From NCBI GenBank assembly GCA_031265955.1, contig JAISBY010000010.1, positions 186,001-250,000 on the forward strand: DNA of 64,000 nt. The letters are read 5' to 3'. Shown here one piece after another: positions 40,554 through 50,774 of the stretch. Numbering within the stretch: position 1 is the stretch's first letter; every line of letters starts with the position of its first letter. The notes beneath the pieces were generated by a model. That model did not search any database. It worked only from the letters and a program-made list of their open reading frames with translations, and was not told the DNA's origin. The translations under genes and the position numbers were made by a program. The DNA comes from Mycoplasmataceae bacterium (lineage in GTDB: Bacteria; Bacillota_I; Bacilli_A; Mycoplasmatales; Mycoplasmoidaceae).

Positions 40554-41684
40554 ATGAATATTAAAATTAATAAAAGATTATTCAAATCATTGTTAATAGT
40601 ATCACCAATCATTTTGACGGCAATTCCTTTAACATCTTGTAGCGATTCTGGTTCGCCAGATGAAAAAGAAATAGAAAAATGTAACTATACAGTTAAAGTC
40701 TATCAGCAAACATCTGATAACAATTCTTTAAACTTATACATAGGTACTGGAATAAAAGGATATGTTTCTGGTAAATTGTTTATTGATAATTTAACAACAT
40801 CATTTACTTGTGTTATTGTTGGCAGCGAACAATTCGTTGGAGCAAATATTTATATTCCAAAATGGGTTGATGTCAATGGTGTCATATATAAAATAATTAG
40901 TATTTCGGGCAGTTATGATGCATATGCTAATTACGAAGCTAAAGTTGTATTACCTGATAGCATTGCAGAAATAGGAGACTGTGCATTTTATGAAAGTGCA
41001 TTATTAACTAATTTAATACTTTCTGACAGTATTGTTTCCATTGGCTATGCAGCCTTTTGTGGTTGCACAGGTTTAATAGCAATTAACCTTCCTCGCAACA
41101 TTACTTCAATTGGCGGAGAGGGATTCGCTGGTTGCACAGGTTTAACATCAATAAATCTTCCTCATAATATTACTTCCATAGCTTTCGGAACATTCAGGGG
41201 TTGCACAAGTTTAACCTCAATCAATATTCCTCAAAACATTACTTCGATTGGTGGCTCTGCCTTCGAAAATTGCGCTAATATGACTTCATTCAATCTTCCT
41301 CAAAACATTACTTCAATTGATGGTTTTGCTTTCGCTAATTGTACTAATATGACTTCAATTGATATTCCAAACAGTGTTACTACGCTTGGGGCGGCTATAT
41401 TTGGTTGATGTACAAATTTAATATCAATTATCATTCCTAATAGCGTCACTTCCATTGGTTCAAGTAGTATGGGCCCACAAACTTTGTTTGGAGAATGTAC
41501 AAACTTAAAGACAATATTTTTTAGTGGCTTTGCTGAAAATCCTAAATGACCATCATCAAACTTAATATTCTCTGAGGTTTCAGATCAGGGTACGTTGTAT
41601 ACAATCAATGGTAGCTGACAATCTAATGATGCATTAGAATTTTGCAAACTACAAGGTCTTCCACCGGAATGAATTGCTGGATAA
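40554..41684 (+). CDS. BspA-like LRR lipoprotein
   Basis: A 376-residue protein. Signal peptide ending IPLTSC lipidates Cys24. At least eight BspA-type repeats of 23 residues follow (e.g. NITSIGGEGFAGCTGLTSINLP, NITSIAFGTFRGCTSLTSINIP), LRR_5 class, giving a solenoid surface protein, then a non-repeat C-terminus. TAAGGT eight bases before the ATG at 40554 decides the start over 40527. It closes the operon led by RNA element copy 2. Near-identical nucleotide repeats within it could recombine. Confidence 0.9.
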
Positions 41685-41688
41685 TTTA

Positions 41689-41716
41689 AAAATAAACGAT
41701 TATTATCGTTTATTTT
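41689..41716 (+). terminator. Intrinsic terminator
   Basis: AAATAAACGAT pairs with ATCGTTTATTT; T run follows. Ends the LRR lipoprotein operon; it may also stop the tRNAs coming from the other strand. Confidence 0.85.
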
Positions 41717-41721
41717 TCATC

Positions 41722-41812
41722 TGGCGGACAATAGCAGATTCGAACTGCTGCATCGTTTGACCGATCTAAACGCTTTCCAAGCGTTCCCCTTGAGCCACTT
41801 GGGTAATTGTCC
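41722..41812 (-). tRNA. tRNA-Ser (GGA), CCA encoded
   Basis: 91 nt with long variable arm, anticodon GGA in stem AACGC/GCGTT, acceptor GGACAAT/ATTGTCC. Three bases downstream of tRNA-Leu(GAG). Confidence 0.95.
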
Positions 41813-41815
41813 GAT

Positions 41816-41900
41816 TGGTGCACTCGACGAGATTTGAACTCACACATCGTTAGATACTACCACCTCAAGGTAGCGCGTCTGCCAGTTCCGCCACGAGTGC
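41816..41900 (-). tRNA. tRNA-Leu (GAG), CCA encoded
   Basis: 85 nt, anticodon GAG in stem CTACC/GGTAG, acceptor GCACTCG/CGAGTGC. One of three leucine tRNAs in the window; it shares its first 27 bases with tRNA-Leu(UAG) at 57074. Confidence 0.95.
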
Positions 41901-41961
41901 GTTTAACCATTATAAAAGTCTAAATATACTTATCGGTATATAATTGAAATTGTTAATTATT

Positions 41962-43383
41962 ATGAAACAAAACCTAGTTTTAAAGTATTTCACAGAAATT
42001 TGTAAAATACCGCACACGAGCGGTAATGAAGAGGCTCTTGCCAAATATATTACTAGTATTTTAAAAAAAGCAGGTTGCAAGATTACTACCGATAAGCTTG
42101 GTAACGTCCATGTTTCCAAAAATGGGAAGTTAAAAGTGCCTGGTATTTGTTTCCAAGCACATTTGGATATGGTGGGTGAAAAAAATATCGATTCTCATCA
42201 CGATTTTAAGAATCATCCTATCGATTTTTACGAAGAACATGGATGAATCAAGGCAAGAGGAACTACTTTGGGTGCTGACAACGGTGTTGGAATCGCTTTA
42301 ATTCTTGCTATTTTTACAGATAAGACAGTTAACCACGGACCGCTTGAGGCACTTTTTACTGTTCAAGAAGAAACTACAACCATTGGCGCGATTAAGCTTA
42401 AAAATGATTGAATTAAAAGTCCGTATTTAATCAACGTTGATTCTGAGAATGATAACCACATCGTTATCGGTAGTAGTAATTGCTGTGATTTTCATGGCTC
42501 GTTAGCAATAAGACGAAAACCAAGAGAAAACAATACCACCGATTTGAGTATTAAAATTATGAACGGAGCTGGCGGACATTCTGCATCTGAAATCCATTTA
42601 AATAGGGTTAATACCATTGTAGAAGTTTTTAATATTCTTAAAACCGTCTCTAGTAAAAGTAATTTCCAAATTATTGATGTTAAAACTAGTTCGCAATTAA
42701 ACGCCATTCCTAATTATTGTGAAGTAATCGTAAATATTGATCAACACCATGTTAATCAATTAAAACGAATGATATTAACTCAGTTTAATAATTTGTATAC
42801 GGCTTACAGTGAATCTGATAAGCATTTATCACTAGTGATAAATGCTGTTAAGGCTGACAAGGAACCATTAATTCTAAATGATTCTAATAAACTTATTAAT
42901 CTAGTAACAGCAGCTAACAATAGTTTAAATAATTTTGATGTTAATTTCCAAACAACAACTGTTTCCACTAACTTAGGTAAATTAGTTACGAGCAATGACG
43001 AAATACAATTGAGTTGGTTGCAAAGAAGCAACACTGAATATGATTTGGATAAATTGAATAATAAGCTTATTAGCCTGTTCACCATATTGAACGGCTCTTA
43101 TAAAATTATCAATATTGCCAAAGGTTTAAAAGCAGATCTTAATAATAGACTAGCATTACAAATTCAAAAATTGATTTCAACTAAATTTAATCGTAACGTT
43201 TCATTGTTAAATACTCATTCTGTGTTAGAAATTGGGGACATCGTTCGCCACTATCCTACTATTACAGCGGTTAGTATCGGACCAAACATTGAGTATCCAC
43301 ACACTCCAAGAGAACGCGTTGAAATTAAATCAATCCTATACATTTACGATTTGATGAAAGAAATAGTTAAAACAATTAGGTAA
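41962..43383 (+). CDS. pepD: Aminoacyl-histidine dipeptidase (peptidase D)
   Basis: A 473-residue M20-family peptidase. Metal and catalytic segments: CFQAHLDMVGEK (His, Asp), TTLGADNGVGIAL (Asp), FTVQEETTTIGA (Glu-Glu), LINVDSEND (Asp) and AGGHSASEIHLNRVN (His). Two TGA tryptophans. The ATG at 41962 lies about 20 nt after TATAAT; an upstream TTG is in the promoter. It ends on the ATG of the next gene, an exporter/importer family transporter, suggesting peptide breakdown coupled to amino acid exchange. Confidence 0.94.
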
Positions 43384-45254
43384 TGAAATCATCTAATCAA
43401 AAATATATAAATCAAATTCCAAAGCGAATTTTGATAAGCACATTAACCTTTACCTTTGGGTTTATTTTTTTGATTTTGATTCCAACTGTTAGTAGTCATT
43501 TAACCGCGCCTACAAAATTATCATCAGCTCAAATTACAGGCGCTTACATAAACGGAGCCATAATTGTGGCTGTTAGTTTAATATGACTTGCTTTTAATAC
43601 TTATTATGTTCAAAAGCAAATTAAACCGTTTGAGCGTAAGACATTATTACTAATAATGATGTGAACACCATTAGCGGGAGTAATTGTTAACTTTATTTTG
43701 ATTAGACAAGAAAAGCGTAATTCTAATAATCATTCAAAAACAAACACTAGCAAAGAACCGATGCCCGTTCAAATCTTATTGGTAATCTTAACTATTGTTG
43801 TTGTGTTAGTGATTTGAATCGTTTACATCACAATGGGTAATCGTCAACATTCTGTTTATGATCCGCAAACTGGTAAAACGATCCAGGTTGATAATACCAT
43901 TCCTGGTATTTTCGATATTTTCCTTTCCCCTATTAAAGGTTTCATTGATTCGGCTGAAATAATTGTTTACTTATTAATCATGGGGGCATTTCTGCAAGTT
44001 GTCAACACTTCCAAAGCATTAGAAGCCGGTATTGGTAAATTGGTAAAAAAACTACGTGGTAAAGAATTAATTATCATTCCAATTTTCATGTTGTTGTTTT
44101 CGATTGGCGGAGCCACATTCGGAATGTGTGAAGAGACAATTCCGTTTTATGCAATTGTTATGCCGATTGTTTTAGCGGCTGGATTTGATGGTATCACTGG
44201 AGTAATAATTATTTTGTTTGGAGCTGGATTGGGTGTTTGTGCTTCCATTGTGAATCCATTTATGATTATGACAGCAGTTGATGCAGTGAATAAACAAGGT
44301 TTCCTTCCCACGCCATTATCAACTGGTGACGGAATTGTATTTCGAGTAATTATTTATTTTGTATTTTTAGCAATTGGAATTACTTTCACAATGTTGTATG
44401 CTAATAAAGTGCGCAAAAATCCGAAAAAATCATATGTCTATGATTTAAGAAATGTTCATAGCCAAACTTTTAAATTTGATCATAGTGTTGTTCCAGAATT
44501 TACTTTAAAAAGAAAAGTTACTTTAATTATTTTCACTTTATGTTTTGTTTTGTTAATCATTGGAGCAATCCCATGAAGTGATATCACTGGCTGAAATGGT
44601 TTTAATTGATTAGACAACTGATTAACAACTAATTTCCCGTTTATTGCAACGGGCGTCGGAGCAATCGGTAGTTGATATTTAGCTTCGTTTGCTTTGTTGT
44701 TTCTGGTAGGTACAATCATAATGGCAACTTTGAATTGAACTAATGTTAATGATTTTTATAAAAATATTGTGATAGGTGCTAAGGAATTTTTAAGCATTTC
44801 GTTTGTAATTGCTGTGGCACGTGGTTTGTCATTAATATTAACTGATTCTGGTCTGGCAGAAATGATTGCTAATGGTGCATCGCATGCTTTGAGCATCAAC
44901 AGCATTCTTGGCGTCGTCATTTTATTTTTAGCTTTTGTATTAATTTCTATTTTTATTCCAAGCACCAGTGGGTTTGCTTATACGATTTACGGTCCGTTAG
45001 CTGCTCCAGCTATGTTTAATGCTTCAATTCCATATTCCATTTCTGGTGGTATTGCTTCCTCTTCTATGGCAAACGGTTTAGTGAATTTAGCCTCACCTAC
45101 AGCTGGGCCGTTTGTTATTGGTTGTGCAATGGCGAAAGTTCCGTTAAAATATTTTTATAAATCAGCCTGAAAATTACTAGCCATTTTATTAGGAACGGCA
45201 ATTGTTTTGTTAATTATCGGAACATTGCTACCGCAATCAATTGTTGGTAAATAA
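43383..45254 (+). CDS. YfcC family membrane transporter
   Basis: A 623-residue protein with 12 or more helices. VYDPQTGKTIQVDNTIPGIFDIFLSPIKGF and IGGATFGMCEETIPFYAIVMPIVLAAGFD are typical of the YfcC/ArcD-related family, and the C-terminal half has IPSTSGFAYTIYGPLAAPAM. Usual annotation: basic amino acid or C4-dicarboxylate antiporter; the substrate is not proven. Start ATG overlaps the pepD stop by one base. Many TGA tryptophans. Confidence 0.85.
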
Positions 45255-45322
45255 AAGCAATATTTTTCAAAAAGACATATTAACAGCAAACAACATAATT
45301 GTGTTTTATAAATTATTTATGC

Positions 45323-45477
45323 TATAATTTGTTTAATGAGTGAGAGATAAAACATCGTTTTACGACGCATTCAGTCAGTTTTTTTCAACAGCATAATCTA
45401 ACACATATATTACTAACCAGTACTGATATTTTTATCTTCTCATTTCATTTAAAAAATATGAATTTAAAAGGAATAAT
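45323..45477 (+). promoter_or_regulatory. Promoter and long leader of the LRR surface protein, with a mini-ORF
   Basis: TATAAT at 45323-45328 is followed 7 nt later by ATG AGT GAG AGA TAA (45336-45350). A GA-rich stretch sits in this mini-ORF. One extra GA unit would open 20 codons to 45398 or so, passing the T7 run near 45380. The hairpin potential before the T run is weak. The layout echoes the phase-variable leaders at 53.9-57.3 kb, but the repeat is short. Remaining leader to the ATG at 45478 is AT-rich. Confidence 0.4.
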
Positions 45478-47136
45478 ATGAAAAATAAAAAAAATAACCA
45501 ATCTAACAACAATCGTTCTATCGTTTATCGTATGTGAAAAAGACACAAACGTTCCATGGCGCTAATCTCATCATTAGGATGCTTGGCGACAGCGGGAGCC
45601 GGAGTAGGAGTCGGATATTTGGTTTGGCATAATAAGAATTCTAATCCAAATCCAGTTATCGTCGACAACTACTGATTAGTCAAAGATAACGACATCATTA
45701 AAGGTGTTGGTAATACAGTCATACTAACTGCTTACTACAATGGTAGTACTTACACCGGGAATTACGTGGCTGATTCTTCAAATGTTTCCATTATCAATAG
45801 CATCGTCGTTCTTAACGCTCCACCCACTGAAACAACTAAAGTTATTATCACGGAAGTCACACATAATGTGACGACCACTATTACCTTATTACCTGATAAT
45901 CCTGTTCCAGTTCCGCTTGGTGGTAATTTTGCGACATGAGAAGAACTAGATAATGAAACTAACAATATTTTTACTTATGATAATGTTACAAAAACAATTT
46001 CAGGTGTAAATACTGATAATTTAAGCAAAAAAATGACTGCACTAGGAAAAAATGGTATTGATTTTAGGGATAATGTTCTTTTTATCAATAACAATGCATT
46101 TCAAAATTGTCCAAGTATGAATGAAACAGGCACAGTGCAATACCTAAAATTCACTAATGTCGCTTCCGTCGGTAACAATGCCTTCTATGGTTGCACGGGT
46201 TTAAAGCAGATTTATTTAGGGGATGGTAACACCACCACTCATAATCTTTCCATCGGCGAAAGCGCCTTTGCTAACTGCGTGAATTTAGCTTATTTTGGGG
46301 TGGCTGTGGCAGCACGATTTACTTCCGTTGGTACTAGTGCATTCAGGGGTTGTGCGAGTTTCACCAGCCGTGATTTTTTTCAAGTCAGTGATGATAACTT
46401 AGGTACACTTGGTGCATGAGATACTATGACTAATGCAAATAAAGGTGGTTGAATTAAGAATTTACAAACAAATTCAGAATGTTTGGGTTGTATTGCGTTT
46501 GGTGAAATTAACATTACAACGCTTGATTCCATCGGGTCTTATGCCTTTGAAGGTTGCGCAAGTCTTAAAACGGTAGATAGTTGGGCAGATAAAGATGTAA
46601 ACAAAAAAACCATCGGTAATCAAGCTTTTTCTAACTGTACGAATTTAGTTAATATTACAATACCAAGTTTTGTTACTTCCATTGGTAAAAAAACATTTCA
46701 AAATTGTAAGAATTTAACGGGTGTTGATTTATCAGCTACAGTGGTTGCATCCATCGGCGATTGAGCCTTCGCTGATTGTACGAATTTATTAGTGATAACA
46801 TTACCAACTAGTGTCACGTCCATAGGTACTAGTGCTTTCCAGAGTTGTGAGAGATTGGTTAACTTTGAATTTGTAAACAGTGCACCTACTCATAATAATG
46901 ATCTCTCTATTGGCTATGGTGTCTTCAATGACTGCAAGAGTTTAAAATTCATCCAGCTTGCTACAAAAATAAACACAACCGGCATCAACAATACTACTTT
47001 TTATTTATGTTCTAACGCTGGAGTGATTAAATCAAATCAAGTGTCCGGGGGTAACGACGCTGAAACAAACTGAATTCCAAATTTACCAGGTACTGGTAAT
47101 ACAAGATGGTACTTCATTCAAAATCCCGCATCTTAA
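45478..47136 (+). CDS. BspA-like LRR surface protein, membrane-anchored
   Basis: A 552-residue protein. A basic N-terminus (NNRSIVYRMWKRHKRS) precedes a transmembrane segment at about 24-49 (ALISSLGCLATAGAGVGVGYLVW). There is no proper lipobox, so a signal anchor is more likely. A Thr-rich linker leads to about nine BspA-type repeats (SVGNNAFYGCTGLKQIYL, SIGTSAFQSCERLVNFEF). Exported LRR adhesin is the likely role. AAAGGA precedes the ATG. It differs from the other LRR genes in lacking lipidation and an upstream partner gene. Confidence 0.87.
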
Positions 47137-47165
47137 TCAATACATTTTAAAAAATATTTAATTTT

Positions 47166-47205
47166 TCACCATTTGTTAATTGAAATAGCAAATGGTGTTT
47201 TCTCA
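47166..47205 (+). terminator. Intrinsic terminator
   Basis: CACCATTTG and CAAATGGTG pair around a 13-nt loop, then TTTTCTC. It lies between the LRR gene and the permease. Confidence 0.85.
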
Positions 47206-47256
47206 TTAATATTTTTCGTAAGCATATTAGTAATATTTCGTTATACTTTTGACTCT

Positions 47257-48843
47257 GTGTCTACGAATTTAACTAATTCACAAAACCGAATCCAAAATAA
47301 AACTACTACCCAAAAGTTGAGTTATTTTGCAGTAATGTTAATTACTGTTGGTTCTTGTATTGGCGCTGGAATATTTTTTAAGAATGCATCCATTTTAAGT
47401 AACACTGGTTCTATTGCTATGACTATTGTTTCGTGATTAATTGCCATCATCGGTATATTAGCTATTGCTTTTACATTAACAGACTTAGTCAAAGGTAGCG
47501 GTGAACATAATTCGTTAGGAATTATTGGTTGGATTCGAGGATTTTGTGGTAATTATGTGTATAAGGGGTTTCGAAATTTCATGATGTTCGTTTATTTACC
47601 CACCAATTTTTTTGTTATGCCGTATTATGCCGTCATGTCGATTCAAGATGCTTTTAATGTGTTTAATCCTGATAAAGTCGTAATTCCAACTTGAGCAGTA
47701 ATTTTATTAAGCGCAGGAATTATGCTGTATTTCACTACTACTTGTTCGTTATCAATTAAGTTAGCTAGTCATCAAAACATTATTATTACGGCTGTGAAAT
47801 TTTTACCATTATTATTTGCTATTGTTGCTGGTATATGGATTTTCGCTTATCACGGTGGTAAACCAAGTAATCTTCCGGTATGACCAACATCAAACTTTGA
47901 TAAATTGGTATATGAAACAACACCGAAGAAATTTTATCAATTTGCACCCGCTATTCTTGGCGTTATTGCATCAATTCCTGCAATCTTTTTTGCTTTTGAT
48001 GGTTTTTATTCTGCCAGTGCTTCACAGCATAAAATGGAACAACCACACCGTTCTTCTTCGGCAATGGCCTTAGGTATTGCAATTGTTGCTGCAATCTATG
48101 TATTGATTTCAATTGCTTTATTATTAGGCGCTGAAGGTGGTTCTTTCTTCGGACTTAACATTGAAGAATTGAAAAATAAAACCTGATGAAAAATTTTGAT
48201 GTTTATTATGTTAATTTTCGTTGCTGTTGCTGTCTTCGGTGTCATAAATGGGTTTGCAATTTATGGCGCAGATTTTTATAGAGATCTTATTAAAAGAGAT
48301 GAAGCACCATTATCTAATTGATATAAAAATAAATTTGGAATAGAAAGTCGATTCGGTATTATGTTCTATACGATTTCTATTTATTCTATTTCTTTCGTTC
48401 TTTGTACAATTATTGGTTGTTTTTATTTTTACAACGGACCATACAAGCCAACGGATGGATTAACTGACTATTATGGAGATAGAGTTACTAGACTATATAA
48501 CTTCTGTGATTTAATTTCCAATTGAGCATCATTAATTGTGTTTGTAGGATTAGGTGCAGCTATTTTCGGTGCCTTATTTAAGAAATATAAAAATAAAGCA
48601 CATCAAACATCTAAATGGTTTGTGCCATGCGCATTTATTGGAGTGGGTTTAATTGTTATTAGTGTTTTATATGAATATATTGCTAATTTCTATGACCTAT
48701 CATCATCAATTACATTCACAACACAGCATAAAAGTTCAATGAGCGAATTTGTAATTCCTTCTATTTTGCAAACTTTATTATTAATTGGTTTTTCGTTAAT
48801 GCTTGGATTATCTGGCCTTAGTAAGAAACCACTTCGTAAGTAA
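47257..48843 (+). CDS. APC-superfamily amino acid permease (second copy)
   Basis: A 528-residue transporter with about 12 helices. TVGSCIGAGIFFKNASIL is the helix 1 GxGIFF motif and IFFAFDGFYSASASQHKMEQPHRSSSAMALGI the helix 6-7 region. It is a diverged paralog of 26673-28235. The start is uncertain: the preceding frame runs into the terminator, and I chose GTG 47257, which sits 9 nt after a TATACT box, implying a leaderless message. Substrate unknown. Confidence 0.83.
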
Positions 48844-48868
48844 ATTTATACGATTAGAATAAATTTTA

Positions 48869-49120
48869 TTATTTTCCGCTTTCAATATGTTTTACAAGTA
48901 AATCTTTGATTTCACTAATTTGATTGCTTAACTTAACATCTAATGCATCAATTTTACTATCTATATATTTTATTGTAGCTTTTATTTGATTTTCTACAAA
49001 TTCTACTGTTGCATACTTAATTGGCGTAGTTTTCATAGATGTAATTATACACTCGAAGCTACTACCTACCAAATCCTTAGTGTATTTAAGTACGCGTTTT
49101 ATTTCTATTTTTCGATTCAT
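48869..49120 (-). CDS. Small coiled-coil protein under a CCGAAA-box promoter
   Basis: An 83-residue protein (MNRKIEIKRVLKYTKDLVGSS...) with a C-terminal coiled coil (YIDSKIDALDVKLSNQISEIKDLL) of the type seen in the products at 21082 and 51842. AAAGGAAAA lies before the ATG at 49120. The standard-code frame reads on upstream through the promoter, but that part is not translated in my view. Confidence 0.7.
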   Translation of the reverse strand: MNRKIEIKRVLKYTKDLVGSSFECIITSMKTTPIKYATVEFVENQIKATIKYIDSKIDALDVKLSNQISEIKDLLVKHIESGK

Positions 49121-49145
49121 TATGTTTTCCTTTAATGTGGATACA

Positions 49146-49200
49146 ATAATAAAACATATAGTACAAAAATCCTTCCGCAAATTTTTCGGATTTTTTTCGG
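49146..49200 (-). promoter_or_regulatory. CCGAAA-box promoter, copy C
   Basis: On the minus strand units start at 49200 (CCGAAAAAAAT), 49189 (CCGAAAAATTT) and 49178 (GCGGAAGGA), 11 bp apart. TATTAT starts at 49151, 27 bp after the third unit, and the ATG follows 31 bp later at 49120. Copies B and C share TTTTATTATTGTA around the -10. Confidence 0.75.
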
Positions 49201-49280
49201 TTTTATTACTAAATTGAATTGACGTAATTAAAGAATTAAATGAATAATAAATCCACATTATATAATCACTATCACAAAGT

Positions 49281-49356
49281 GCCGACTTAGCTCAATAGGC
49301 AGAGCAACTGACTTGTAATCAGTAGGTTGTTGGTTCGATTCCGATAGTCGGCACCA
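49281..49356 (+). tRNA. tRNA-Thr (UGU), CCA encoded
   Basis: 76 nt, anticodon TGT in stem ACTGA/TCAGT, acceptor GCCGACT/AGTCGGC. Followed by a terminator. Confidence 0.96.
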
Positions 49357-49361
49357 TATAA

Positions 49362-49394
49362 AAACTTAGATAGTGAGTATCTAAGTTTTTTATT
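49362..49394 (+). terminator. Intrinsic terminator of tRNA-Thr
   Basis: AAAACTTAGATA pairs with TATCTAAGTTTT around GTGAG; T run follows. Confidence 0.9.
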
Positions 49395-49444
49395 TATAAA
49401 AATTAGATTGCAACTTAGATAAAATATTACATAATTGTTGTAAG

Positions 49445-50134
49445 ATGCAACACGATGTAATTATTGCTTGTGATTTTGAGAACCAAAATCAATTTAATAA
49501 GTTTATTGAACAATTTGGTAATGAAAAACCATTTTTAAAAATAGGTTATCAATTATTTTATGCTACTGGTAAAGAATTTGTGAGTAATCTAATAAATGAC
49601 GGGTATCGTGTATTTTTGGACCTAAAACTACACGATATTCCTAATACTGTAGAACAAGGTGTGAAAAGTTTATCTAGTCTTGGAGTGGAATTTATCACCA
49701 TTCATGCTAATGGCGGAATTAAAATGATGGAAGCAGCTGCAAGAGGAACTAAAGGGGCTCGCACCAAATTATTAGCTGTAACCGAATTAACTTCAATTGA
49801 TCAAAAGACTTTAGAATCTGAAATTTTAATTGATCGTAAGTTAGAAGATGTGGTTTACCATTATGCCGTTAACGCATTAACAGCTGGTGTTCATGGTGTG
49901 ATTTGTTCAGGGCATGAATCCAAATACATTAAAGAAAAAATTTCTCAGAATCTTATTTGCGTAACTCCAGGCATTAGAATGAATGAAAGTAAAAATGATC
50001 AATCTCGTACGCTCACGCCGAGAGAGGCGCACGCAAATAAAACTGACTTCATTGTAGTGGGTCGTCCTATCACTAATGCTGATAATTCATTGAAAGCATA
50101 TCACTTATATAAAAAGGAATTTCTAGGAGAATAA
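49445..50134 (+). CDS. pyrF: Orotidine 5'-phosphate decarboxylase
   Basis: A 229-residue enzyme, last step of UMP synthesis. FLDLKLHDIPNTV holds the catalytic Lys-Asp-Lys-type residues, and the N-terminal VIIACDFENQN and C-terminal ITPGIR/VVGRPIT phosphate site are present. pyrE follows directly (stop and ATG adjacent). These two genes are 30 kb from the carA-pyrD operon and on the other strand. Confidence 0.96.
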   Translation: MQHDVIIACDFENQNQFNKFIEQFGNEKPFLKIGYQLFYATGKEFVSNLINDGYRVFLDLKLHDIPNTVEQGVKSLSSLGVEFITIHANGGIKMMEAAARGTKGARTKLLAVTELTSIDQKTLESEILIDRKLEDVVYHYAVNALTAGVHGVICSGHESKYIKEKISQNLICVTPGIRMNESKNDQSRTLTPREAHANKTDFIVVGRPITNADNSLKAYHLYKKEFLGE

Positions 50135-50740
50135 ATGAATAAAGTAGCTTCTGAACTGTTAAAAATAAAGGCGGTATTTCTAAATACTGATAAATTATTT
50201 ACATGAGCAAGCGGTATTAAATCACCTATTTACACTGACAATCGTCTAATTATTTCCTATCCCAAGATTCGTGATTTCATTGAATTATCACTTGCAAGAT
50301 TAATTTCTAAACATTATCCTAGCGTCAAAGCAATAGTAGGAACAGCAACTGCTGGTATTCCTCACGCTGCTTATGTTTCCCAAATATTAAATAAGCCAAT
50401 GGCTTATGTGCGGAGCAAAACTAAAGACCACGGTCGTGCTAAAGCAATTGAGGGAGAAATTAAAAGAAATACTCCGGTGGTTGTAATTGAAGATTTATTA
50501 TCAACTGGAAATTCTTGCTTAGAAGTAGTTAATATTTTAAGAACTAATAAAATAAAAGTATTAGGTGTTGCTAGTATTTTCACCTACCAAATGAAGAAAT
50601 GTATTTCTAATTTTAAAAAAGCTAAATGTGAATACATTTCTTTATGCACTTTAGACGAATTATTAATTGAAGCGGTTCAACAGAAGTATATTAATTCTAA
50701 ACAAGCGCAAGAAATATTAAAATTTCGTAATAGTTTATAA
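50135..50740 (+). CDS. pyrE: Orotate phosphoribosyltransferase
   Basis: A 201-residue enzyme with WASGIKSPIYTDNRL, the catalytic loop VRSKTKDHGRAKAIEG and the PRPP motif VVVIEDLLSTGNSCLEVV. AGGAG lies upstream of the ATG. One TGA tryptophan near the N-terminus hides the first third under the standard code. With pyrF it completes the UMP pathway. Confidence 0.96.
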
Positions 50741-50774
50741 CGGTAAACCGTCGGAATGAGGAAACTTGCAATTA

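Noticed and set aside
44415-44440. Extra CCGAAAAAA motif inside the YfcC gene
   Set aside because: A single copy within codons for RKNPKKS, without the 11-bp array or a -10 box.
47173-47256. N-terminal extension of the permease to a TTG at 47173
   Set aside because: These codons lie inside the terminator hairpin of the preceding gene and before a TATACT box; a GTG at 47257 fits better.
47816-48073. 85-residue plus-strand open frame
   Set aside because: Overlaps the permease 47257-48843 in another frame; the permease frame carries APC motifs throughout.
26673-48843. Recent duplication of the two APC permeases
   Set aside because: Shared motifs are short and the rest is diverged; the pair is an old paralogy with no nucleotide repeat.
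49121-49258. N-terminal extension of the coiled-coil protein
   Set aside because: The extension is the translated CCGAAA-box promoter; an ATG with AAAGGA lies at 49120.
50741-50752. ACGGTAAACCGT palindrome after pyrE as a terminator
   Set aside because: No T run follows; kept as an unassigned palindrome.
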